Shown: positions 9,068 through 16,788 of the stretch, in pieces | Numbering within the stretch: the first letter of the stretch is position 1 | Layout: each line of letters starts with the position of its first letter | Assembly: GCA_943330855.2 (NCBI GenBank) | Contig: CALQJI020000043.1 | Coordinates: forward strand, 1-42,424 | Length of the DNA stretch: 42,424 nucleotides | Source: Klebsiella pneumoniae | Lineage (GTDB): Bacteria; Verrucomicrobiota; Verrucomicrobiia; Limisphaerales; SXTU01 | Direction: 5' to 3' | Made by a program: the position numbers and the translations under genes | Notes under the pieces: model-generated | Database searches by the model: none | Seen by the model: the letters and a program-made list of their open reading frames with translations, nothing else | Told to the model about the DNA's origin: nothing

Positions 9068-9303
9068 GGGAGGGAGTGGTATTGGACGCGGCTCAGCTCG
9101 GGCGATTTTACGCCGCTGCGAGCAGGCGGCGAGCGTTTCTTCACCGGGAGGGAGAGCGCGTGCGGTTTGCCGGAGGTGCTCCTTTATCTGCCCGCCTTGG
9201 CGCTCACAACTTGGGCGACGCGATCAACCACGCGCTGAACGGCGAGAGCTGGCCGCAATCCGGGCAACTCGTTGCGGGAAACTTCTCGCGTGGCACAACT
9301 TGG

Positions 9304-9450
9304 CGGTCGGATGACCCGACTTGCCGGCTGAATGGGCCAACTCGACGGCTGTTTGACCCAACTTGACGGCTGCATGGGTGAACTGGGCGGCTGGATGCCT
9401 CGGCTGGACGGCTGCTTGCCCTGACTTGCCGGCTGGATGGCCCAACTACC
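9304..9450. repeat. 21-bp tandem repeat, 7 units
   Basis: Seven units start exactly 21 bp apart at 9304, 9325, 9346, 9367, 9388, 9409 and 9430. Each opens with CGGCTG (CGGTCG in the first) and most have an ATGxCCCAACTTG-like second half. The units differ by several substitutions but have no length changes, so the period stays a multiple of three. In minus-strand frames this would read as 7-residue repeats rich in Pro, Ala, Lys and His. It fills the space between the phosphatase-like gene start and the end of the anchored-protein gene. The rest of 9068-9303 shows nothing I recognise. Confidence 0.85.
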
Positions 9451-9474
9451 CGTCCGCCTCTTTCTTTCAGCCGG

Positions 9475-10116
9475 TCAGGGTAAATCCCCCAGCGCGTCCG
9501 GCTTCACGACCATGTAAACCCGGTCGAACCATTGCCGGGGAGTTTCCTTGCCGGTGGGCGCGGGCTTCGGCGGGAAGCGGTTCACGATGGCGAGGTGGAT
9601 GATGCCCTGTTGCAGCAGCGGCTTGATGATGGGCGACTGGGCGGTGACGAAAACCAGCTTGCAACTGCTCCCCTTCAAGAGCGCCAGATCTCCCTTGGCA
9701 AGGTCCTGCGGCAGGCTTCCCAAAAACACAACTGCGGCAGCCCCGTTTCCCATCTTCACCAATTGCTCGGCGTGGCCTGTAGGCCAGAGCCGTGGGTCTC
9801 CATCCATGGAGCGTTTGAGTTCCTTGATCTCCTTCACGGTCACGCTGCTCTTCTTGGCCAGCCCCGCCTTGAAGCCCTTGATCTGCGCTTCGGTGTTCGG
9901 ACTTTTCTGAACCTCCATCAACTCGGCCACGATCACCACACTGCCCTGATTGCCGAGTAGCTTCGATGTTTCCTCAGCCACCGTGTAGCCGAGGTTCTCG
10001 AACGGTTTCAGGTTCGTCGAGGGGCCGTTGCGAAACTCGGTGAAATAGAGCCACGTGAGGGAGCCGAGGATGGCGATGATCGCGCCCACGGCGACGACGG
10101 TGTTTTTGTTGCCCAT
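9475..10116 (-). CDS. Membrane-anchored protein of unknown function, paralogue 1
   Basis: A 213-residue protein with one N-terminal membrane segment (about 6-25, [19 protein letters not shown]) and a soluble domain expected outside the membrane. It is a clear paralogue of the protein at 23844-24467. Shared motifs are [15 protein letters not shown] (NNEAQVKGFKSGLAK in the other), GDPRLWP, QSPII and [20 protein letters not shown]. Alternating strands and helices with a [15 protein letters not shown] stretch recall periplasmic sugar-binding folds, by impression only. The start is ATG 10116, since the frame upstream is antisense to the pseudopilin gene. It is divergent from that pseudopilin gene across 171 bp. 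No function can be named. Confidence 0.75.
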   Translation of the reverse strand: MGNKNTVVAVGAIIAILGSLTWLYFTEFRNGPSTNLKPFENLGYTVAEETSKLLGNQGSVVIVAELMEVQKSPNTEAQIKGFKAGLAKKSSVTVKEIKELKRSMDGDPRLWPTGHAEQLVKMGNGAAAVVFLGSLPQDLAKGDLALLKGSSCKLVFVTAQSPIIKPLLQQGIIHLAIVNRFPPKPAPTGKETPRQWFDRVYMVVKPDALGDLP

Positions 10117-10287
10117 AGTTTTTCGGATTGGTGGAACCGCGCTCCAAATGCCGCGCGCGCCGGGCATTGTCAAACTCTCTCTCCAAGTTTCTCGCCCAGC
10201 CCGCCCCGGACGCACCTGTCCGTGTGCTGGCGCTCTCTGAATACAGCCACTGCAACCGCGTCGGCTTTCCCAAGCCTCACAACACAA

Positions 10288-11088
10288 ATGAAAACTCAAC
10301 AGCGCCTGGCTCAACGGAACCACGGCGGCGCGGCGTTCACCCTCATCGAACTGCTGGTCGTCATCGCCATCATCGCGATCCTTGCGGGTATGCTGCTCCC
10401 GGCGTTGAGCAAGGCGAAGATGAAGGCCAAGGGCACGGTGTGCATCTCCAATTTCAAGCAGCTCCAGCTCGGATTGGATCTTTACGTGGGCGATGCTGCG
10501 GACAAGCTCCCTAAGAACCAAAACCCGAATGCGCCGTCCTACGCCGATCCGAACACTTGGATCGGTGCCACGGAATTCGGCTCGGCTAGCCCGTCTCCGG
10601 TCTATGACAGAGACTATCCGGCCACAACTGGCACGCTCGCTCGCTACGCGGCACCCGGAGTGTTCCGCTGTCCCGCGCAGCGCCCTGAAGCCTCGGCCGT
10701 GTTCACCCACGGTAGCTACAGCGTATGCTTGAATTCCAGACTGAACAGCGGCCCGGGTGGCGGTAGTTCCCTACTTACGACCATCGCGAACCCGGCGAAT
10801 ACTTTTGCCTTTGTGGACATGAAGCTAGCCTCTCACGCACCACTCATCGTCGCCGCGACCGACACGTTCTGGGGCAAATATCCCGCCGCCCGCCACGGCA
10901 ATGCAGGTCTATTCAGTTTCGCTGACGGCCATATCAGCCTCGAACAGTGGAAGGGCACCTTCCTCCAGGAGCAGGAGAAGGCCGCCACTCTCGCAGGCGC
11001 AGGCCACTATGGTAGCGTCGCCGATACAGCCGTAATGACGACCGCCGACGGTGCCGATCTGACAAAGGTGAAATCGTGGCTGCCCTGA
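10288..11088 (+). CDS. Pseudopilin-like protein (type II secretion/DUF1559-like), copy 1
   Basis: Class III prepilin-like protein of 266 residues. After a short basic leader comes [18 protein letters not shown] with [10 protein letters not shown], the N-terminal helix that verrucomicrobial pseudopilins carry. The residue before the cleavage-site Phe is Ala (GGAAFTLIE) instead of the usual Gly. A C-terminal [20 protein letters not shown] matches the H-x9-DG pattern of this group. The start at ATG 10288 gives the expected leader length. The paired divergent gene encodes an anchored protein of unknown function, and a second such pair lies at 22.9-24.5 kb. Likely an assembled or envelope-located pseudopilin; the exact machine is unknown. 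Confidence 0.88.
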   Translation: MKTQQRLAQRNHGGAAFTLIELLVVIAIIAILAGMLLPALSKAKMKAKGTVCISNFKQLQLGLDLYVGDAADKLPKNQNPNAPSYADPNTWIGATEFGSASPSPVYDRDYPATTGTLARYAAPGVFRCPAQRPEASAVFTHGSYSVCLNSRLNSGPGGGSSLLTTIANPANTFAFVDMKLASHAPLIVAATDTFWGKYPAARHGNAGLFSFADGHISLEQWKGTFLQEQEKAATLAGAGHYGSVADTAVMTTADGADLTKVKSWLP

Positions 11089-11148
11089 TCCTTCCCGCCT
11101 TCCCGCAAAGCCCGGCTTGCAGGACAATTCACTTCAAGTCGCCCCCGC

Positions 11149-11475
11149 CCGCCGCGCGAGTCCATCTGGAAGCTCGTCATCCACCGGCACGGCCGGGACG
11201 AGGAACAGTTCGACGTGGCGCAGCTCGCAAGGATCACCGACGGGTTCACCGGCAGTGAAATTGAGGCCGCGTTCACGGAGGCGATGTTCCTGGGCTTCGA
11301 GCGGGACCGTGAGCCGACGAACCTGGACATCGCCGGGGTGCTCAACGAGTTCGTGCCGCTCTCGAAGCAAATGGCGGAGCAGATCACAGGACTGCGCCAG
11401 TGGGCCAAGGGCCGGGCGCGCTTGGCAACGTCACCTGCTGCACCGGAGCGAAGGCTTCGGAAGCTGGGGGCGTGA
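11149..11475 (+). pseudogene. C-terminal fragment of an AAA+ ATPase
   Basis: From about 11149 the plus frame reads PPRESIWKLVIHRHGRD, then FDVAQLARITDGFTGSEIE and AAFTEAMFLGFERDREPTN, then a tail to the stop at 11475. This is the helical lid and C terminus that follow the ATPase core in Ycf46/Cdc48-like AAA+ proteins, where xEREAIWRIHI and TxGFSGAEIE are the matching landmarks. Walker A and B, sensors and arginine finger are absent, since the sequence upstream belongs to the pseudopilin gene. A GTG at 11215 could start a shorter frame but there is no reason to expect a product. Its last 92 bp overlap the end of the opposite-strand chimeric gene. Confidence 0.7.
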
Positions 11476-12730
11476 GAAAGGGGGGAGCCGGCACTGCCGG
11501 TTCCTTCTCTTTACCTGTCGGCTGCGTCGGCGCGGAGTTCACTCCCGAATTCTTCGGTGCCTGAAGAAACGCCCTGATTTCATCCCCGGTCATTTCCTCC
11601 CGCTCGACCAACTCATCCGCAAGCGACTGAATGATGCCACGGTTGGCGACCTTCAGGCCGGGGAAGCTGTTGCCCAGCGTGTCGCCCCAGCCCTGGGTGA
11701 TGGAGTCGCCGAGGAAGACCACCGCGCCCTGGTCCTGCTGCACGCGGCCCGCCCACGCCAGCCGCTTCTGCCGCCACAGGTTGCGGAACCAATCGTAACG
11801 CCGCAGCGGCCCGGCCCCAGGCAGGCCGTCATCCGTCTCCGGCAGCTTCGCCACGGCGGGCAGCTCCGGCGGCCTGGTTTGCAGCTTGAAGGTGTCCGGC
11901 TGTCCGCGCCGCTGGGCAAACATCCACGGCAGCAGTTCCGGCTCGCTGTAAGCCCGGCCCCACGATCCATGCCCGAGGCCGAAACACTCAAAATACTTGG
12001 GCTGGCCGCCCGCCGCCCGAATGGCCGCCAGCATGTTGCGCGTGCGGCTGACTTTCACGACCGTGTCGTCATCGGAGTGGAACGCCCAGACCGGCACCTT
12101 GGCCGCGTGCGCGGCGACAGTCTCATCTCCGCCGCCACACACCGGCACGCCGGCGGCGAACCGCTGTGGAAACCGTGTGATCAAATCCCAAGTCCCATAG
12201 CCGCCCATGCTCAGTCCGGTGACATAAACGCGGTCGGGATCCACCGGCGTGGTTTTGGGCAGCGTGTCGAGCAGGTCGAGCACGAGCTGCATCGGCTCAC
12301 TGGGCTTGGGCGGCTGCGTGCCTTTGTCGCCACCCCAGGGCATGTCCACCCATTGCTGGTTGGCCGGGCACTGCGGGGCGACGACAAAACACGGGAACTT
12401 GGCGCGGTTCGCGGCATCGAGATAGAGCTTGGTGCCGTGAATGAGCTGCGCGGAGTTGTTGTTGCCGCGCCCGCCCGCACCGTGCAGGAAAAGGACCAGC
12501 GGATACTTCCTGCCTAGTTCAAGACCGGCAGGGGTAAGCCCGCGATACGGCAACTTGGCTCCGGCGGAATTGGTGAAAACGTGCGGCTCGTAATCTTGGG
12601 CGGAAGACTGGCTGGCAGCTCCGCTGACCAAGGCACAGGCGAGAAGGATTGGCAGGCAATTGATGTGGCGAAGCTGCCAGTCGGCCAGCCTGCGGCAAAG
12701 CAAAACCAGCGCATCCGTGCTCGGCTCCAC
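11384..12730 (-). CDS. Chimeric reading frame: esterase paralogue joined to an FtsH-like C-terminal tail
   Basis: A 448-residue frame. Its first part is a near copy of the esterase at 1411, with LFLHGAG, GLSMGGYG, HSDDD and GLGHGSWG intact, and continues to GDSITQGW of the SGNH domain. Right after NRGI the sequence changes to IQSLADELVEREEMTGDEIR and AFLQAPKNSG, which matches the C-terminal helix of FtsH-type M41 peptidases, then a Pro-rich tail. The GTND and DxxH motifs of the SGNH domain are gone. The ATG used by copy A is ATC here, so the only ATG is at 12730, outside the duplicated block, which puts the signal-like segment about 18 residues in. The esterase half might still fold; expression and export are doubtful. 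Confidence 0.75.
   Translation of the reverse strand: MEPSTDALVLLCRRLADWQLRHINCLPILLACALVSGAASQSSAQDYEPHVFTNSAGAKLPYRGLTPAGLELGRKYPLVLFLHGAGGRGNNNSAQLIHGTKLYLDAANRAKFPCFVVAPQCPANQQWVDMPWGGDKGTQPPKPSEPMQLVLDLLDTLPKTTPVDPDRVYVTGLSMGGYGTWDLITRFPQRFAAGVPVCGGGDETVAAHAAKVPVWAFHSDDDTVVKVSRTRNMLAAIRAAGGQPKYFECFGLGHGSWGRAYSEPELLPWMFAQRRGQPDTFKLQTRPPELPAVAKLPETDDGLPGAGPLRRYDWFRNLWRQKRLAWAGRVQQDQGAVVFLGDSITQGWGDTLGNSFPGLKVANRGIIQSLADELVEREEMTGDEIRAFLQAPKNSGVNSAPTQPTGKEKEPAVPAPPFLTPPASEAFAPVQQVTLPSAPGPWPTGAVL
11633..12713 (-). repeat. Inverted long repeat, copy B (about 1.08 kb)
   Basis: Reverse-complement match to 1362-2443, with abrupt ends on both sides: TGCGCTGGTTTTGC at the 12713 edge and GGCATCA at the 11633 edge. 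The two copies are about 9.2 kb apart. The second half is nearly identical between copies, whereas the first half carries most substitutions, including the lost ATG. Confidence 0.85.
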
Positions 12731-12797
12731 GGATCTTCCTTGAGCGTCAGTGGCACTGCGGTGGTCCTCTGGCCAATGTCGCCCAATGTCGGCATCC

Positions 12798-13382
12798 TCA
12801 TCGGCGCTGCGCGATCACGCGCCTGACTCCACCTCGGCCTTGGCCCCAGCAAATGAGCGCACCGGTCACGCGCATCCGTTCAAACCGCCGGCGCGACATG
12901 AAGTGCTCCCCGATCAGGCTGAAGCCCATGAGGTGCAGCCAGCCGTTCCCGGCAAGGAACACTTTGGCTGGGCGCTCCTGGCAGCCGTAAACTACCAGCC
13001 AGTGGGCGTGGCCGTCGCGCTTGTCATGGTCCACGCAGCAGATGACCGGAAAACCGTCGTCAATCGCACAGCAGAGGCGAGCGAAGGAGATGCGATATCG
13101 CAGGTGTTGAACCCCGAGGCCATTCTCACGAAGCGCGTGCGCCAGTCGGTGTGTCGGCGTGCCGCCTAGATCTGTCGGCGAGCAGTAGTCGTAAAACTTT
13201 CTGAAACTCGGGCGGCGGTCGAACGCCTCCAGCACAATCCATCCCGCGACGGCACCGCAGCTGAAGTCATCAATCTGAAAGCAGCCCCAGAGGTCCAGCG
13301 TGACGGCGTCGCGGGGATGCGCGAGTCGGTCCGGCACGCAAACCACCCCGGTGACCTTCGAGATCAGGTTCGCAATGCTCAT
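12798..13382 (-). CDS. C39-like papain-fold cysteine peptidase, stand-alone
   Basis: A 194-residue protein with the look of the C39/C39-like peptidase family. The catalytic cysteine region reads QIDDFSCGAVAG (Cys42), and HAHWLVVYGC gives the likely catalytic histidine His127. The third position, usually Asp-Pro after the His strand, reads VFLAGNGW, so the triad may be altered. There is no ABC transporter or membrane part, unlike the bacteriocin exporters that carry C39 domains. The C terminus (RRRFERMRVTG and beyond) is basic. Start ATG 13382 lies 12 bp after the stop of a truncated gene on the same strand. A role in cleaving a peptide or as an immunity/maturation factor is possible but not shown. 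Confidence 0.65.
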   Translation of the reverse strand: MSIANLISKVTGVVCVPDRLAHPRDAVTLDLWGCFQIDDFSCGAVAGWIVLEAFDRRPSFRKFYDYCSPTDLGGTPTHRLAHALRENGLGVQHLRYRISFARLCCAIDDGFPVICCVDHDKRDGHAHWLVVYGCQERPAKVFLAGNGWLHLMGFSLIGEHFMSRRRFERMRVTGALICWGQGRGGVRRVIAQRR

Positions 13383-13393
13383 GCCCCAGTCTG

Positions 13394-13609
13394 CTAAAAC
13401 GGATCGCCCTCGTCACCGCCGTTCGTGGTCTGGCAATGCACTGTGGCCAGCCAGTTCTCCACCGCCTGCCATGTCGCCTGGGAGACCGGGCGGTTCTTGA
13501 AACCAGCCAACTGCACCAGGTGCCAGCGGCGGGGCTGCTGCTCGGCAATCTCCGCCGTGGCTCGCTGCGGTGCCAGAAGACGGTAAATGAAGGTGTGACC
13601 GCGCCTTGC
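13394..13609 (-). pseudogene. 5'-truncated gene upstream of the C39-like peptidase
   Basis: On the minus strand a coding-like frame reads HTFIYRLLAPQRATAEIAEQ, then WHLVQLAGFKNRPVSQATWQ and AVENWLATVHCQTTNGGDEG, ending DPF at 13394. A stop lies just upstream and no ATG, GTG or TTG precedes the conserved-looking part. It sits 12 bp before the C39-like gene on the same strand, as in an operon. I do not recognise the family. The remaining bases to 13713 show nothing clear. Confidence 0.4.
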
Positions 13610-13713
13610 CCGCTAACACCCGCTCCCGTATGTCTGCCCAGTCTTCTCTCAGAAGCGGAGTTTCGGGACAAGCGGTGCCTGGTGGACAACTGAGGCGCTG
13701 GTCATCGCACTTA

Positions 13714-14598
13714 TCAAAGGCCGGCCTTGCGCAGCCATTCCAGCGCGTAGTCCGGCCATGCCTTGGCGTCTTTCGTGCAACGCAAGCCGTAGCCGTGGCC
13801 ACCAGTGGGGTAGAGCTTGAACTCGTGTGGCACGTTCGCCGCCTCCAGCGCGGCATGATAAATCTTGCTGCCGACGACATGGGTCTTGTCGTCCTCACTG
13901 TGGACAATCAGCGTCGGCGGGAGGCTGGCCTTGAGATTCAAGTCCGGCGCGACGTGGCCGCTCTTGGCATCGAGGTAAGCCGGATATACGAGCACGGCAA
14001 AGTCCGGCCGGCAGCTTTGCTGGTCTACGGCGTCGATGGCTGGATATGCCCGTGCCTCGACTGGCGCGCTCGCCTTCGCGGCGAGATTGCCACCGGCGGA
14101 GAAGCCGATGACGCCGAGCCGCTTCGGGTCAACCTGCCACTCGGCGGCGCGCGACCTGGTAAGGCTCAGGGCGCGCTGGAGGTCTTGCAGTGCGCCGGCG
14201 CGGTTGTTGGGCGTGCGATACTTCAGGACCAGCGCGTTGATGCCGTTGGCGTTGAGCCACGCGGCAATCTCGGTTCCCTCCTTGTCATGGACCACGTAGC
14301 TATACGCGCCGCCGGGACAGACGATCACGGCCGGCGCAGGCGTGCCCTTCTTTGGCGCGGGGAAAAATGTCAACATGGGACGGCTGATGTTGGTGATGCG
14401 TTGGACGCCATCACCCTTCGAGGGCACGTCCCGCTCAGACTCCTTCGCACCCTGTCCGGGCATCTTCCCTTCGGGCCATACCGCTACGGTTGCCAGTGGA
14501 GCTGCCGGTGGTGGCGCGGAGGGGCTGGCGGCCTGCGCGCAGGCTGTCCGCGCGATGAGTGCAAAGACGAGAGGGATGCAAAGGAAGCGGGATTCCAT
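13714..14598 (-). CDS. Secreted alpha/beta hydrolase (BD-FAE/acetyl-xylan-esterase-like)
   Basis: A 294-residue predicted esterase with a signal peptide (about 1-22, IPLVFALIARTACAQA). The oxyanion motif is CPGGAYS (about 94-100), the nucleophile elbow is GFSAGG with Ser167, and HSEDDKTHV and TGGHGYG provide the acidic residue and histidine. Such proteins deacetylate xylan-like polysaccharides or act as feruloyl esterases. The ATG at 14598 gives the signal peptide; upstream in-frame sequence to 14769 looks non-coding. No operon partner is adjacent. Confidence 0.85.
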   Translation of the reverse strand: MESRFLCIPLVFALIARTACAQAASPSAPPPAAPLATVAVWPEGKMPGQGAKESERDVPSKGDGVQRITNISRPMLTFFPAPKKGTPAPAVIVCPGGAYSYVVHDKEGTEIAAWLNANGINALVLKYRTPNNRAGALQDLQRALSLTRSRAAEWQVDPKRLGVIGFSAGGNLAAKASAPVEARAYPAIDAVDQQSCRPDFAVLVYPAYLDAKSGHVAPDLNLKASLPPTLIVHSEDDKTHVVGSKIYHAALEAANVPHEFKLYPTGGHGYGLRCTKDAKAWPDYALEWLRKAGL

Positions 14599-14803
14599 GT
14601 CGCTGGGTTGTTGGTGTCGGGTCGTTTCTAGTTTGGCGGAACAGCAATGGCTTTCAGTGACCAGCCAAGCGCAGAGGCTATCCAACGATTGTCCTGCCGC
14701 CAACCGTATCCCAGCAGGCCACAGCACGGGCCAAGAACCGCGCGCCCGCCGCTTTCGTCTGAACCACACCCTTTGCGCCGTCCGATGGTTGGTGGCTGCC
14801 GCC

Positions 14804-14902
14804 TCAGCTGGCAGTTTCGGTCATCGCGCTGATCGTCTCCAGCGCATTCCCCTCCAAGCGATTATTGATGTAGACGAACGCCTTCTTGCCCTGCTGCCTC
14901 GC
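14804..14902 (-). pseudogene. C-terminal remnant of a DUF72 protein
   Basis: The minus strand reads GARQQGKKAFVYINNRLEGN then ALETISAMTETAS and a stop at 14804. The KKAFVYxNNRLEGNA stretch is a conserved C-terminal landmark of one DUF72 subgroup (TIM-barrel proteins of unknown role). Upstream of GARQQG the frame stays open but no longer resembles the family. Only about 33 codons remain. Bases 14599-14803 hold nothing I recognise. Confidence 0.5.
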
Positions 14903-14926
14903 CCCAGAGAACGATGCGATCGATGA

Positions 14927-15139
14927 ACCAGCCAGCAAATCCTCACCGCCACTACTGTCCCCAGCCAGCACTACCTGAGCAGCGTCATGGTAGCCGACAA
15001 AAGTAACGAACTCCCCGCCGTCCGCGCCCTCTGCGCGCGGCTCGACCTCGACAACCGCGTCGTAAGCCTCGACGCCCTCGACCCCACCGCGAAGAAGAAG
15101 GACAAGTCAGTGGACGACTTGCTGAATGATTTGAAGTGA
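14927..15139 (+). pseudogene. Transposase fragment (ISAs1-like)
   Basis: The plus frame reads SQHYLSSVMVADKSNELPAV then RALCARLDLDNRVVSLDAL. ADKSNEIPAxxxLxxRLxLxxxxVSLDALHTQ is a landmark of ISAs1-family transposases, between the catalytic acidic residues. Here the HTQ that should follow DAL is replaced by DPTAKKKDKSVDDLLNDLK and a stop, so the fragment is about 45 matching codons joined to a foreign tail. No inverted repeats were found. It lies back to back with the DUF72 remnant. Confidence 0.5.
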
Positions 15140-15204
15140 AGCCCGCTCCCCGTGCCGGCGACGTGCAGTCGCCGCCCCGCTTTCACCAGCGTTGAGGCCG
15201 CTGC

Positions 15205-16788
15205 TCAGGGAGCGAGGACGGCCCCGGGCGGCGGCACTGGCTTGGTTATGCGCAGCCCGTGGCTCTCGACGAAGAAGCGGCGATGGTCCTCGTCGGGAAC
15301 CGGCTGATAACTCTTTCCCAGCAGCTTGCTCAACGTCTCCGCAACCGCTGGCCGCATGTCGCGCGGCACACTGTCCTTGAGCCCCGCCAGCAATGTCGCG
15401 CCCGCCGCCCGGTCGCCCAACGTCGCGAGATAGCGAAGGCCCGCAATCCTCACGAAGTCATCATCGAAAGTCGGCCCGCCGCCGGGCGCGGGAGGCACCA
15501 CCGGCGTGGTCACAATCTGAATCGCGCGCTGGATGGCCAGCTTGTCGCCCATCGCCGTCAGTGCCACGAACGCCGCCTCACGTGCTCTCGCCAGATTGTT
15601 CGCCAGCAGAATTTGCTGGAGCACCTGGCGCAGCGGTGCCAGCGCCCGCTTGTCACCGATCTTCCCCAGCGCAAGGGCGAGTGAAACTTTCAGTGCCTCG
15701 TCCGTCGTCGTCGGCAGTCGGGTGATAAGCGCGTGGACGGCCTCGGTGCTCTTCAATTCCCCTAGCGCCCACGCCGCCCGCTCCTGCACGACAGGACCGC
15801 GCGCCAGGAACGCGGCGAGCAACGGCGCTTTCGAGTTCGGATTCCGCAACTGACCGAGCGCATGCGCAGTCGCCCTTGAAACCAAATCCTCCGGGTCTTC
15901 GAGCAGCGGATGCAGCGCGCCCACCAGCGCGGGATCGCCCCATGTCCCCAACGCGGCCGCTGCGGAGACGCGCGTCACGCCGCGCGTGTGTCCAAGCAGG
16001 CGCAGCAGTGCAGCCTGCGCCGACGAGTCATGAAGAGCCACGAGTGTGAGTCCCGCCACGCGACGCACCTGCGAACTCGGGTCCAACTCCATCCGGCGGA
16101 CCATCGCCGCCGTCAGCTCAGGCCGCGCAAGTTGGTCAAACATCGCGGCCAGCGCCTCGCTCGCGGCCAGCCGAAGTCCCTCGTCCGGATCGTCCATGCG
16201 CGCGATCAACTCAGCGGCTGCCGCAGTGATGTGCCCGCGTTGAATCGCGCGCATTGCCTCCTCCTGCACAACCGCCTCTGGCCGGCGCAGCAGCGCGACC
16301 AACGCGGCGGATTCGCGCTGCGCAGCTCCCGCGTCGAGACTGCGCAGGCCCCGGGCGAGCAGGAGTGCGTTCGTGTTGCGGAGGAAATCAGCAGCCACGG
16401 CAGGACTGGCGGGCATCGGACGCAAGTGTTTTTCCACGGCACGCTGCACAGGGGTGAGCGACACGCCGAGGCTCGCAGCGGATTTCGCCGCCTGCTGGCG
16501 TGTGGCCTCACTCTCGTTGTCGAGCAGCGAGCGCACGTGTGCGGCATCCGCCGGATCGCGGATGCTGGCGAGCGCTTCGAGCGAGCGCTCGCGGACAACG
16601 GGGTCCGCCTCCTTGAGCACGGCACGGAGAATTTCCAGAGTAGCCGTGTCCTTGACCGGGTGCATGATCAACGCGATCCAGCCTGCGTTTGTGGATACGG
16701 ACTGCTGAGCCCCGGCCGACAGCGCCATTCCCAGCAAACCGACGGCGAGCCACCGCACGCCTTTCGTGATGGATGTCGGCGGTTTCAT
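15205..16788 (-). CDS. Exported HEAT-repeat protein
   Basis: A 527-residue protein with a signal peptide (about 8-27, WLAVGLLGMALSAGAQ) followed by many HEAT/PBS-type alpha-helical repeats, for example VVRERSLEALASIRDPADAA and LVSRATAHALGQLRNPNSKA. Such scaffolds bind other proteins. It is the last gene of a four-gene minus-strand operon: its ATG overlaps the stop of the ABC permease as ATGA. By context it may be a periplasmic partner of that transporter. No catalytic motif was seen. Confidence 0.85.
   Translation of the reverse strand: MKPPTSITKGVRWLAVGLLGMALSAGAQQSVSTNAGWIALIMHPVKDTATLEILRAVLKEADPVVRERSLEALASIRDPADAAHVRSLLDNESEATRQQAAKSAASLGVSLTPVQRAVEKHLRPMPASPAVAADFLRNTNALLLARGLRSLDAGAAQRESAALVALLRRPEAVVQEEAMRAIQRGHITAAAAELIARMDDPDEGLRLAASEALAAMFDQLARPELTAAMVRRMELDPSSQVRRVAGLTLVALHDSSAQAALLRLLGHTRGVTRVSAAAALGTWGDPALVGALHPLLEDPEDLVSRATAHALGQLRNPNSKAPLLAAFLARGPVVQERAAWALGELKSTEAVHALITRLPTTTDEALKVSLALALGKIGDKRALAPLRQVLQQILLANNLARAREAAFVALTAMGDKLAIQRAIQIVTTPVVPPAPGGGPTFDDDFVRIAGLRYLATLGDRAAGATLLAGLKDSVPRDMRPAVAETLSKLLGKSYQPVPDEDHRRFFVESHGLRITKPVPPPGAVLAP

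Noticed and set aside
10117..10710. Upstream extension of the anchored-protein frame on the minus strand
   Set aside because: It runs antisense through the pseudopilin gene; the membrane-anchor start at 10116 explains the real protein.
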